Made by a program: the position numbers and the translations under genes. From an uncultured Solobacterium sp. (GTDB lineage: Bacteria > Bacillota_I > Bacilli_A > Erysipelotrichales > Erysipelotrichaceae): a DNA stretch of 24,134 bases. The DNA is taken from positions 1 through 24,134 of the forward strand of contig CAKMPP010000169.1 of the NCBI GenBank assembly GCA_927911475.1. Direction: 5' to 3'. This document shows, in pieces, positions 1 to 7,628 of this stretch (position 1 is the stretch's first letter; the number at the start of each line of letters is the position of its first letter). The notes beneath the pieces are model-generated. The model was not told where the DNA came from and did not search any database. It saw only the letters and a program-made list of their open reading frames with translations.

Positions 1-549
1 ATTGGTAAGGGTAATTCCAAAACTTTGGGTGTAATTGACGTAGAAGATGTTGTAAAACTAGGTGGAGATGGAGTTGTTTGCATGTGCTTCCCTGGTGCTG
101 ATTATGAGCAAGAATCAATTGAAAGCCTACAGCATTTTGTAACAGACGGAGATAAATGGGGCATTCCTATTTGTGCAGAAGTTTTACCAAAAGGTTGGGA
201 TAATTCTAACTGGACACCAGACAATTTAACATTTGTTAGTCGTGTGGGTGCAGAAATGGGTGCTGATTATATTAAAACTCAATATACTGGAGATAAAGAA
301 AGTTTTGCTAAGTTGACATCGTCTGTGTTTGCACCTGTTATTATTCTAGGTGGTCCTGGAAATGGAACACCAGAAGCATTATTAACTTCGATTAAAGAAT
401 CGTTGGAATCTGGTGGTGCCGGTGTTGCTATAGGTAGATCAATATGGAAGCACAGTAATCCAGCTGCATACTGTAGAGCTATTGCTTCAATTATTCATAA
501 TAATGCAACTGTCGAAGAAGCTATGGAGATTTTAAACGATGGAAAATAG
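1..549 (+). CDS. Class I aldolase, DeoC/FbaB (COG1830) family, 5' truncated
   Basis: This is the C-terminal 182 codons of a TIM-barrel Schiff-base aldolase; the window starts inside the gene in frame 1. The motif ADYIKTQYTGD (Lys codon 274-276) matches the Schiff-base lysine segment of archaeal-type class I fructose-bisphosphate aldolase, LsrF and ADH synthase. The phosphate-binding strands follow as ILGGPGNG and GVAIGRSIW. Members cleave or transfer on ketose phosphates, or act as a thiolase on phospho-AI-2 (LsrF); which reaction applies here cannot be told. It overlaps the next gene by 11 nt, so it belongs to the dehydrogenase/RibD/EIIA operon and probably acts on a phosphorylated sugar-like intermediate in the cytoplasm. 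Family assignment is secure, substrate unknown. Confidence 0.85.
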   Translation: MGKGNSKTLGVIDVEDVVKLGGDGVVCMCFPGADYEQESIESLQHFVTDGDKWGIPICAEVLPKGWDNSNWTPDNLTFVSRVGAEMGADYIKTQYTGDKESFAKLTSSVFAPVIILGGPGNGTPEALLTSIKESLESGGAGVAIGRSIWKHSNPAAYCRAIASIIHNNATVEEAMEILNDGK

Positions 550-1597
550 TGAAATGCGCGTAGGTGCTGTTACTAATGTTAAAGAAGCAAAAATTTTGAA
601 AATGCCATTACCAGAAATTCATGATGATGAAGTACTTGTTAGAATTCATACATGTGCTCTATGTACTTTTGAACAAAGAATATTTACGGGCGAAAAGAAA
701 GTCCCTTTACCAAATGTAGGTGGACATGAAGTTGCTGGTAGCATTGCTAGAGTAGGAAAATCTGTAGATAGTAAATGGAGCGTTGGACAAAAAGTTGCAT
801 TGCGAACCTTTGTAAGATGTAATGAGTGTCATTATTGCCATACTGGAGAGGATACGATGTGTAATGGGTTTGTTGATCATCATCAACAAATTCCTAGTAT
901 TGAGGGTATTGGTGGGTTATCAGATTATTTTGTTTGCAAGCCTAGTATACTATTTCCTCTAGATAATCATGTAGATTTGACAAATGCATGCTTAATTGAA
1001 CCTTTATCATGCGTACTTCATAGTATTGATAGTGCAAAAATTGAATTTGGAGATACAGTAGTAGTTGTAGGCTCCGGCATTATGGGATTATTGCATGTCC
1101 AACTCGCTAAACTAAGAGGTGCTCGTGTTATTATGGTTGATCCAAATCAAGAACGGTTGGATAAATCACTATCCTTTGGTGTCGATTATAAAATTAATCC
1201 GATAAATGAAGATTTAGTCTCTAAAATCAAAGAGATTACTAATGGGTTAGGGGCTGATGCTATTATCTACACACCTCCAGTCACAAAATTAGTAAGTGAC
1301 TATTTAAAGGTATGTGCAAAAGGTGCAAGATTTGTTTTGTATGGCTCTTTCCATCCAGATGAGCCTGCATCAATTACACTGAATCAGATTCATTATAATC
1401 AAATTCAACTTGTTGGCGTTGTGAATCCTGGTACAAGAGATTTTGAAAGAGCAGTGAGAATGGTCAATTATAATCTAATTGATTTATCAAGATATGTTGA
1501 TGAGGTATATCCATTTGAACAAGTACAAGATGCTTACGTAAGTGCTACAGCAGGTGGAAAGTATAGAGTTGTTATCTCATTAGTATCTAATGAATAA
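539..1597 (+). CDS. Zinc-dependent medium-chain alcohol/polyol dehydrogenase
   Basis: A 352-aa NAD(P)-dependent MDR dehydrogenase of the sorbitol/threonine dehydrogenase type. The catalytic zinc site shows Cys39 (with Cys42), GHE at residues 62-64 and a Glu in IEPLSC. The structural zinc site is the four-cysteine lobe RCNECHYCHTGEDTMC. The Rossmann motif VVGSGIMGLL lies near residue 180. The protein is cytosolic and oxidises or reduces a secondary alcohol or polyol, and its length is normal for the family. The start at 539 has GGAG at 525-528 and overlaps the aldolase stop; a second ATG at 554 is possible. Coupling to an aldolase and a PTS EIIA points to carbohydrate catabolism, but the substrate is not readable from sequence. 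Confidence 0.9.
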   Translation: MENSEMRVGAVTNVKEAKILKMPLPEIHDDEVLVRIHTCALCTFEQRIFTGEKKVPLPNVGGHEVAGSIARVGKSVDSKWSVGQKVALRTFVRCNECHYCHTGEDTMCNGFVDHHQQIPSIEGIGGLSDYFVCKPSILFPLDNHVDLTNACLIEPLSCVLHSIDSAKIEFGDTVVVVGSGIMGLLHVQLAKLRGARVIMVDPNQERLDKSLSFGVDYKINPINEDLVSKIKEITNGLGADAIIYTPPVTKLVSDYLKVCAKGARFVLYGSFHPDEPASITLNQIHYNQIQLVGVVNPGTRDFERAVRMVNYNLIDLSRYVDEVYPFEQVQDAYVSATAGGKYRVVISLVSNE

Positions 1598-2210
1598 AGT
1601 AGATAGGATTTTATATAGCGGAATTGCCTTTTCCATTTTTGGATTAGGCATTTCGCTTCAAATTAAAGCTGCTATAGGTTTCAGTGCATTAGATACTTTT
1701 TTAATTTCACTATCCATTTTTAGTGGTATAAGAATTGGAACAATAACAATAATATTTTCGCTAGTAATGAGCTTAATTTTGATAATTTTATCGAGATTGG
1801 TATATTTCAAGCAAGGATTTATTGAGTTTTTGATGAGTATTTTCATGGGAGTAACAATAAATATTTTTGCTCCAATTTTACAGGATCTACCCATTAATGT
1901 ACATGAAGTAGTTGTAATGATACTTGGAATTCAAATATCAGCGGTATCTGTCGCAGCTATGATAGAACTTAATTTATTTGTTTCTCCGTTTGAAAGTCTT
2001 ATAAATTACATTTCAGATTGTTCAAAAATCAACTTCTTATACTTAAGATGGGCCATGGATTTTTTAATGATTATAATAACTCTTTGTATTTCTAATTATT
2101 GTAAACTAATAGTTCCGATTGGAACCGGAACATTGATATCAATATGTATATATTCTATATCAGTTCATTTATATAGAAAAAATGTTACGGAGGGTGGTTA
2201 TTTGCCATAG
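1590..2210 (+). CDS. YczE/YyaS-like integral membrane protein
   Basis: A 206-aa hydrophobic protein with about five to six membrane segments. The N-terminal motif (GLGISLQIKAAIGFSALD, then an IGT segment) is typical of the YczE/YyaS (COG2364) family, whose biochemical role is not established. The start codon sits inside the stop region of the dehydrogenase (8-nt overlap), with no good Shine-Dalgarno site of its own, which suggests translational coupling. Membership in this operon makes a transport or signalling role for the same substrate possible, but that is inference. Confidence 0.75.
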   Translation: MNKVDRILYSGIAFSIFGLGISLQIKAAIGFSALDTFLISLSIFSGIRIGTITIIFSLVMSLILIILSRLVYFKQGFIEFLMSIFMGVTINIFAPILQDLPINVHEVVVMILGIQISAVSVAAMIELNLFVSPFESLINYISDCSKINFLYLRWAMDFLMIIITLCISNYCKLIVPIGTGTLISICIYSISVHLYRKNVTEGGYLP

Positions 2211-2215
2211 AGATT

Positions 2216-3143
2216 ATGAAATATGAGTTCTCAAGTAATAAAATTAAAATTCGTCCAATATATCTAAGTGATGAATTAAAGAATTATGATAAAACAATTA
2301 TCATTTCAAAAAAAATCAAGGATGTTTACGGAATAGATTTAAAGGTTGATAATTTACCATTAGATAGACCATTCTTGTATGCATCATATGTAGAATCGAT
2401 GGATGGAAAACTAGCATATGCTGATATTCCTGATGCTTTTTTATGTAGCTCAAAAAAACAAATTATCTGAATTCGGAAAAAATACAGATTTTTGGATTTT
2501 AAATATGTTGAGATATATTGCTGATGCATGTGTTATTGGAGGTAATACATTAAACATAGATCCAGATTATCTGATGATAAATTTAGATGAGGAATTATAT
2601 AGCGAAGTGGATGGTGAATATAAATATCCGATACAAATAGTAACATCTATTGATGGAACAGATATACCTTTAAATCATAAACTACTTCATCAAAATAAAT
2701 ATCCTAGAATTATTTCTACATCAGAAAAAGGGTATATATTTTTAAAAAATAATTACGAAGGTAATGTAATAAAAGTAAATTCAGACTCACAATTTGAACT
2801 ACATAGTGAGTTGGTAAAAGAATCTTTATATGTGTTAGCAACCGGAGAGGACATTCCGCAAACAGAAGATGTAATGCGTTTCTTCAAAATAAATGGAGTA
2901 AATTATATGCTGATAGAATCTCCAGGATTTGGAGACCACCTAATTCATAAGAAAATGCTTGATGAAATCTTCTTCAATTTTTCCTGTGTATATATTGGCG
3001 GTGCAAACGCAATGACAATGGGGAAAAATAGTGCCGGTTTTACAGCTGAACTTCATCCTCATGCAAGAGTTTTGTCCATTCATGTATATAACGATTTCTA
3101 CTTTTATTTTAGATATAAGATGGAATATAGTACTTTGGGGTGA
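2216..3143 (+). CDS. RibD C-terminal-like reductase (DHFR superfamily), frameshifted
   Basis: The combined 308-residue product resembles the RibD_C pyrimidine reductase domain (COG1985). The N-terminal RPFLYASYVESMDGKLA is the characteristic first strand, FWILNMLRYIADACVIGGNT follows the break, and the C-terminal YIGGANAM plus SIHVYNDFYFYFRYK segment ends the domain. It lacks the RibD deaminase half and has about 45 extra N-terminal residues. Such proteins use NAD(P)H to reduce riboflavin intermediates, but stand-alone copies often have unknown substrates. The frame breaks in the A7 tract at 2452-2458: removing one A joins SSK to NKLSEFGKN exactly. The gene lies 5 nt after the YczE-like gene and 5 nt before EIIA. 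A riboflavin role is not supported by its neighbours; reduction of a sugar-phosphate-like product is more likely (inference). Confidence 0.75.
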
Positions 3144-3148
3144 TAAAT

Positions 3149-3535
3149 ATGATACCAATTTTAATTGCAACACATGGTGGATTAGCAAAAGCATATTTTG
3201 AAACTGCAGAATTACTAGCAGGTTCAATTACAGATGTATACACTATTGGTCTTTACCATGAAGATTCTGTAGATGAATTTGCAAACAGTATAGAGAAAAT
3301 AATAACAGATAATGAGCATCTACTTATATTTGTTGATATACTTGGTGGCTCACCATGCATTAGTGTTGCAAAAAATATAAAAAAAGGTTTAGATTGTGAA
3401 TGTATTGTAGGAGTTAATCTACCTTTGTTTTTAGAGGCACTAACAAGTAGAGGTTCTTTACAGAGTGCAAGACAATTAAAGGAAATCATACTCGAATTTA
3501 AAGACGAAAGTATATTAGATTTAAAGAAACTCTGA
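3149..3535 (+). CDS. PTS mannose/fructose/sorbose-family EIIA component
   Basis: A 128-aa soluble EIIA domain protein. LIATHGGLA near the N-terminus carries the phosphohistidine (His9 from this start), and FVDILGGSPC plus VGVNLPLFLEAL are the usual PF03610 motifs. It accepts phosphate from HPr and passes it to EIIB. The ATG at 3149 is chosen because GGGG at 3137-3140 is spaced correctly for it; a GTG at 3140 overlaps that site. It closes the aldolase operon. No EIIA follows the EIIB-EIIC-EIID genes 1 kb downstream, so this protein probably serves that transporter. Confidence 0.88.
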   Translation: MIPILIATHGGLAKAYFETAELLAGSITDVYTIGLYHEDSVDEFANSIEKIITDNEHLLIFVDILGGSPCISVAKNIKKGLDCECIVGVNLPLFLEALTSRGSLQSARQLKEIILEFKDESILDLKKL

Positions 3536-3546
3536 TTAGATATATC

Positions 3547-3599
3547 AAAAAACTGTAAATTAAGAATATTACATGCATTCTTGTCATTTACAGTTTTTT
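3547..3599 (+). terminator. Bidirectional intrinsic terminator between EIIA and the HAD gene
   Basis: A 14-nt arm at 3547-3560 (AAAAAACTGTAAAT) pairs perfectly with 3586-3599, and an inner AAGAAT (3562-3567)/ATTCTT (3577-3582) pair extends the stem. The A-run on one side and T-run on the other let it work for both convergent transcripts. Its right arm overlaps the last codons of the minus-strand HAD gene. Confidence 0.88.
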
Positions 3600-4378
3600 A
3601 TATCTAACAAATCTTTAATTGCTTCATTGACTGTATTTGCATGAGTTGGAAATAATTTGTAAATAGATGGTACTGCAGTTTCCATTGAGATTGGATGTCC
3701 ACATGCTTGTAAGATTTGTCTATCATTATCATTATCACCAAACATCACACTATTCTCTGCAGAGATGTTTAAATGCTCAAGTAGCTTAAGGAAACCTGTA
3801 CTCTTATTTACATCCTTTGGTGTACAATCTAACCAACATTTACCACCAATCTGTACTGTAATATCTTTGTCAAACATATCTGCGTAATATTGATAGTGTT
3901 CGTTTACACCATCTTTAAAATATGCAGATATTTTTGTGTATGGTTCAGGAATATTGAGTAAATCATCGACAATAGTTACATGGTTTTTGACAGTGTTTGT
4001 TAAATGCTCATAATAACTTTGATTCTTCGGAGTAATATAGCATGTCTTTTCGCCAGAAACTAGAACTTCCGTATTCGAATCATTTTGTATAGTTGTAATA
4101 AGTTTTCTTGCGAGCTCAGCATCCATCACTTCTTTTGATATACATTCACCTTTATAAAAGGTTATACAACCATTTAAGCAAAGATAAGCGATATCATCTG
4201 CTACAGGAGAGAATAAATCCCGCAGATTTGTATACTCTCTACCAGAAGCAGCCATAAAGAGAATGTTTTTTTGTTCTAACTGGTGTATGAGGTTAAAAAT
4301 CTCAGAGTCTATAGCCTGTGAGTCATTTAATAGAAGCGTTCCATCAATATCACTAGCAATTAATTGAATATTTTTCAT
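3584..4378 (-). CDS. Cof-type HAD-IIB phosphatase
   Basis: A 264-aa haloacid dehalogenase superfamily phosphatase. Motif I is DIDGT with nucleophile Asp10 and acid/base Asp12, motif II is the Ser of AASGR near residue 45, the motif III Lys is about 192, and motif IV is GDNDND at 214-219. The C2B-type cap lies between motifs II and III. Members dephosphorylate sugar phosphates, FMN or similar compounds in the cytoplasm with Mg2+. It sits convergently between the EIIA and EIIB-EIIC-EIID units, so a sugar phosphate is a reasonable guess. No Shine-Dalgarno site is visible before the ATG; the preceding bases are AT-only apart from a few G, so a short or absent leader is possible. Confidence 0.9.
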   Translation of the reverse strand: MKNIQLIASDIDGTLLLNDSQAIDSEIFNLIHQLEQKNILFMAASGREYTNLRDLFSPVADDIAYLCLNGCITFYKGECISKEVMDAELARKLITTIQNDSNTEVLVSGEKTCYITPKNQSYYEHLTNTVKNHVTIVDDLLNIPEPYTKISAYFKDGVNEHYQYYADMFDKDITVQIGGKCWLDCTPKDVNKSTGFLKLLEHLNISAENSVMFGDNDNDRQILQACGHPISMETAVPSIYKLFPTHANTVNEAIKDLLDIKNCK

Positions 4379-4569
4379 ATCTATATACTACAATACTTTG
4401 AATCTTATGTATGAAATTTGTTGTCATGAAATGGTATTGCTTTTAGGAGTTTATAAGAACATAATGAAATTAGTAATACGTTAAGAGAATCATTCTCATG
4501 CATCATATAAATATTTCACCATAATGCATGTTCAATAATTTATCCAAAATAGAAAGGAGATGAAATGAC

Positions 4570-5043
4570 ATGAAGGGGGATAATATTTTATTGACTAGAA
4601 TTGATAATCGTCTTGTACATGGACAAGTAGGAGTTACTTGGACACAAACATTAAATGCAAATCTAATTGTAGTTGCAGATGATGTGGTTGCAGAAGATGA
4701 ATTACAGAAATCATTGATGACAGTAACTGCGAAATCAAGTAATGTTGGAATTCGCTTTTTCACAATTCAAAAAACTGCAGATGTGATTGATAAAGCATCT
4801 CCTGATCAACGTATTTTCTTAGTTGTGCGCAATCCACAAAGTGCTCGTGCTTTGGTAGAGAAAGGCGTGCATTTAAAAGATTTAAATGTCGGAAATATGC
4901 ACTTTGCACCGGGCAAGAGAGAGCTTTCTAAAAAAGTGTACGTTGATGATATGGACATGGATGATTTAAAATTTATAGTCTCAACAGGAACGAATGTATT
5001 CATACAGGATGTTCCAGGAACACAAAAAGAAATGATTAAATAA
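4570..5043 (+). CDS. PTS EIIB, N-acetylgalactosamine/galactosamine (Aga) type
   Basis: A 157-aa mannose-family EIIB. RIDNRLVHGQVGVTW holds the phosphorylated His17, and VGNMHFAPGK in the middle is a close match to enteric AgaV/AgaB proteins. It receives phosphate from EIIA and donates it to the sugar entering through EIIC/EIID. AGGAGA at 4555-4560 precedes the ATG at 4570; two ATGs in between lead to immediate stops and are ignored. It opens an EIIB-EIIC-EIID operon. The 190-nt upstream gap holds only weak promoter matches (for example TTGCTT at 4438 and CATAAT at 4460). The Aga-like family is clear, but the exact sugar (GalNAc, galactosamine or another amino sugar) is inference. Confidence 0.9.
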   Translation: MKGDNILLTRIDNRLVHGQVGVTWTQTLNANLIVVADDVVAEDELQKSLMTVTAKSSNVGIRFFTIQKTADVIDKASPDQRIFLVVRNPQSARALVEKGVHLKDLNVGNMHFAPGKRELSKKVYVDDMDMDDLKFIVSTGTNVFIQDVPGTQKEMIK

Positions 5044-5057
5044 TAGAGGAAATCAAT

Positions 5058-5862
5058 ATGGAAATTACATTTATACAGGGATTGTTATTATCAATCGCTG
5101 CAATGATCTTCGGCATCGATTTCTGGTTGGAATCATTCTTTATCTTCCGACCACTAATCGTTTCTACAATTACAGGTATGATTCTTGGAGATGTAAAGCT
5201 AGGTTTGACAACTGGTGCTTTAACTGAACTAGCATTTGCTGGATTAACACCTGCAGGTGGAACACAGCCACCAAACCCAATTCTAGCAGGTGTAATGTGT
5301 ACCGTAATTGCCTATACAACAAAATGTTGATGGACAAGCTGCACTCGGACTTTGCTTACCATTCTCATTCTTAATGCAATATGTTGTATTATTCTGCTAT
5401 TCTTCATTCTCATTCTTTATGGGAGTATGTGATAAGGCGGCAGAAAATGGCGATACAAAGAAGATTGCACAGATGAACCTTCTGATGACAGGTATCGTAG
5501 CATTACTCTATGGTGTAGTAGTATTTGCTTGTACATTCTTAGCACAAGATGCGATGAATGCATTAGTAAATCATATGCCTGAATTCTTAACACATGGCTT
5601 AACTGTTGCAGGTGGTATTTTACCAGCTATCGGTTTTGGTATGTTACTAAACGTTATGATGAAGCCAAAGTATATTCCATACTTTATTGCTGGTTTTTTA
5701 GCAGTATGCTTTATCGACATGAAGAACTTACTTCCAGTCGCATTAATGGGTACAGCATTTGCGCTATTTGATTTCTTCAATGCAAAGCAACGTCAGGAAG
5801 AAATTAAAGAAGCTGTTAAGAATTTGAAGGTAGATGGAGGTGACGAGCATGTCGGAATCTAA
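5058..5862 (+). CDS. PTS EIIC, Aga type, frameshifted
   Basis: A membrane channel subunit of the Aga-type PTS, about 267 residues when the frame is restored, the normal AgaC/AgaW length. The first part has GIDFWLESFFIFRP and LTELAFAGLTPAGG with QPPNPILAG, and the second has LPFSFLMQYVVLF and VAGGILPAIGFGMLL, all in the family order. The frame breaks at AACAAAATG (A4 at 5321-5324): dropping one A gives AYTT-NVDGQAALGL, colinear with homologues. It has its own Shine-Dalgarno site (GAGG, 5044-5047), 14 nt after EIIB. Multiple membrane segments translocate the sugar together with EIID. As written, the sequence would yield only the first ~90 residues, so transport would fail unless the extra A is an error. 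Confidence 0.88.
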
Positions 5863-6649
5863 ACGCGTACTAACAAAGAAGGATATTACAAACCTTGCGA
5901 TTCGCTCTTCATTATTACAAGCTGGATTCAGCTATGAAAGAATGCAAGCTGCAGGTTGGTTATATTCACAACTTCCAGCATTAGAAAAGATTTATAAGAA
6001 CGACAAAGCCGCTTTATCTGCAGCGATGGTAGATAATATGGAATTTATCAATACGCATCCAAATCTTGTAGGATTTTTAATGGGATTATTAATTTCATTA
6101 GAAGAACAACATGAAGATCGTAATACAATCAAAGGTTTAAAACTTGCCTTGTTTGGTCCTATCGCTGGTATTGGCGATGCGATTTTCTGGTTTACACTTT
6201 TACCAATTATCGCTGGTATCTCCTGTTCATTTGCTTCACAAGGATTAATCTTAGGTCCAATTATCTTCTTTGCATGTTATCTCATTATCTGGTTACTACG
6301 CATTGTTTGGACACATATGGGATATAACCTAGGTATTAAGTCATTTGAAAAGTTACAGGAGAATTCATCAATTATTGCTAATTCAGCAACAATCTTAGGT
6401 ATTACTGTTGTTGGTGCATTAATTGCTAGTTATGTAAATATTGAATTACTGCCGGTTATTACAGTTAGTGGAGATATTTCAGTAGGAGTACAAGAAGCTT
6501 TCTTCGATACAATCTTCCCTAAACTTTTACCAATGGGATATACATTACTCATGCTTTACTTCTTAAAGAAGAAGCAGGTATCACCAGTAATATTGATTAT
6601 GGCAACAATCGCCATTTCAATTATTTGTTCCGCAATTGGTCTTCTATAG
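5849..6649 (+). CDS. PTS EIID, mannose family
   Basis: A 266-aa EIID subunit that works with EIIC as the membrane permease. The N-terminal soluble part has LQAGFSYERMQAAGW, the middle has FLMGLLISLEEQHED and the LFGPIAGIGDAIFW signature, and hydrophobic segments follow to the C-terminus. The start at 5849 is preferred over the in-frame ATG at 5834 because GGAGG at 5836-5840 lies 8 nt before it. It overlaps the end of EIIC by 14 nt, which implies coupled translation. The order EIIB-EIIC-EIID matches aga operons, except that EIIA is missing downstream. Confidence 0.92.
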   Translation: MSESKRVLTKKDITNLAIRSSLLQAGFSYERMQAAGWLYSQLPALEKIYKNDKAALSAAMVDNMEFINTHPNLVGFLMGLLISLEEQHEDRNTIKGLKLALFGPIAGIGDAIFWFTLLPIIAGISCSFASQGLILGPIIFFACYLIIWLLRIVWTHMGYNLGIKSFEKLQENSSIIANSATILGITVVGALIASYVNIELLPVITVSGDISVGVQEAFFDTIFPKLLPMGYTLLMLYFLKKKQVSPVILIMATIAISIICSAIGLL

Positions 6650-6656
6650 ATTCATG

Positions 6657-6702
6657 AAGCTATGCAAACGATTAGCACTGCTAAGTTAAGCATAGCTTTT
6701 AT
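6657..6702 (+). terminator. Intrinsic terminator of the PTS operon
   Basis: AAGCTATGC (6657-6665) pairs with GCATAGCTT (6690-6698), followed by TTT. A nested TTAGC/GCTAA pair (6672-6676/6680-6684) sits inside the loop. It starts 8 nt after the EIID stop. Confidence 0.8.
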
Positions 6703-6744
6703 AATGAAATTTAATGAAGATTCATTTTTCTATGATAGTCTGTA

Positions 6745-6787
6745 TTTCCATATAGATATGGAAAGTATATTGATAAACACATATAAT
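6745..6787 (+). promoter_or_regulatory. Palindrome next to a -10 element, candidate operator/promoter
   Basis: TTTCCATA-TAGA-TATGGAAA (6745-6764) is a perfect 8-bp inverted repeat. It ends 17 bp upstream of a consensus -10 TATAAT at 6782-6787, so it occupies the expected -35 position, where no good -35 sequence is seen. This arrangement suits a repressor or activator site controlling the small peptide and DUF4230 genes. It could also be a simple mRNA hairpin if transcription starts further upstream. Confidence 0.45.
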
Positions 6788-6840
6788 GGAGTAGTAGTTT
6801 AATTGTTTGATAATACATGTGCCAATTATTAGGAGGGGAA

Positions 6841-6960
6841 ATGAAAAAATTAATATTAGGGGTAGTATTTTTAGTTATCGTGGTTTTACTGTATTTGTTA
6901 AATCCATTATTAGCTGTGTTAGCAGCAATACTGGGAGTGTTTGTATTAGTAAAAATATAA
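6841..6960 (+). CDS. 39-residue hydrophobic membrane peptide
   Basis: A small open frame with a very strong Shine-Dalgarno site (AGGAGGGG ending 3-4 nt before the ATG). The product begins MKKLILGVVFLVIVVLLYLL and continues with a second apolar stretch that ends in VLVKI and the stop, so it is almost wholly membrane-embedded, with a basic N-terminus. It lies 13 nt before the DUF4230 gene, itself a membrane-anchored protein, and likely shares its transcript. It is not recognised. It could be a small membrane partner or a toxin-like peptide, but nothing beyond hydrophobicity supports either. Confidence 0.6.
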   Translation: MKKLILGVVFLVIVVLLYLLNPLLAVLAAILGVFVLVKI

Positions 6961-6973
6961 TTAAGGGGAAAAT

Positions 6974-7601
6974 ATGAAAATAATTAAGAAATTTCTTAAA
7001 ATAAAAATATCTTTATGGGTACTGTTGTTAGTTGGAGCAATTTTATTGGTTACTTATCTTAAAGGTTATTTACAAAATAATTCCAAAAATAATAGTCAGT
7101 CTTCATCTATGGTTCAATATATTGAAGAAGCAAATGAAGTTGTTTTTTTGAATGTAGGTATTGAAAAGGTCGTTACTGCAACAAATCAAACTACAATTCC
7201 TTGGACTGACATAGGAATTCCATTTTCAGAGAAAAAATCAATTATTATACTAAATTATGCTGCTAAACTTGGAATTAGAACACATGTAAAAGTTGAACAA
7301 ATTAGTGAGAAAAAATATAAAATCATAGTTCCAAAATAGAAGTATTAGGGATTGAATTGGATAAAACAAATCCATATCAACTTTATGATAGTTCTGGAGA
7401 ATTACTAAGTTATTCTACACAAGATATTGATACGGGTGCATTAGTTGCACAAACTCTTTCTAATGAAGAACAGGTAAAGTACCTAGGAAGAAATGTGTAG
7501 ATAATATTAATGATTCTGCTATGAGTTACTATAAGGCATTATTTCAATCAATTAGTAAAGATATTGAACTAGAATTTGAATTTTCAGAACAAGCCAAATA
7601 G
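6974..7601 (+). CDS. DUF4230 membrane-anchored protein, two frameshifts
   Basis: The restored product is about 209 residues: a basic N-terminus, one membrane segment (residues ~14-30), a Ser/Asn/Gln-rich linker, then a DUF4230 domain with TTIPWTDIGIPFSEKKS and the later KTNPYQLYDSSGELLSY portion. DUF4230 proteins are uncharacterised; most have one N-terminal anchor, as here. The first break is at A4 7333-7336, where one missing A joins IIVPK to IEVLGIELDK. The second is at about 7494-7498 (GLGRNV-type end to DNINDSAMSYYK), one base short. Shine-Dalgarno AAGGGG lies 8 nt upstream. The stop codon lies in the loop edge of the following terminator. The outward-facing location of the domain is inference from the positive-inside rule. 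Confidence 0.75.
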
Positions 7602-7612
7602 GCTTGTTTTAA
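7588..7612 (+). terminator. Compact intrinsic terminator over the DUF4230 stop codon
   Basis: AACAAGCC (7588-7595), a 5-nt loop and GGCTTGTT (7601-7608), followed by TT. The stop codon TAG at 7599-7601 falls at the loop/right-arm junction. Confidence 0.75.
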
Positions 7613-7628
7613 ATATTGGAGATAAAAC

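Noticed and set aside
2452..2458. Programmed -1 ribosomal frameshift at A-tracts (also 8072-8079, 11856-11861)
   Set aside because: The restored frames need a +1 shift (one A fewer), not -1, and no downstream stimulatory structure is seen. Many breaks lie outside A-tracts, so a common technical cause is simpler.
2216..3143. Riboflavin biosynthesis gene (ribD)
   Set aside because: There is no deaminase domain and no ribB/ribA/ribH neighbours or FMN riboswitch, so only the fold is assigned.
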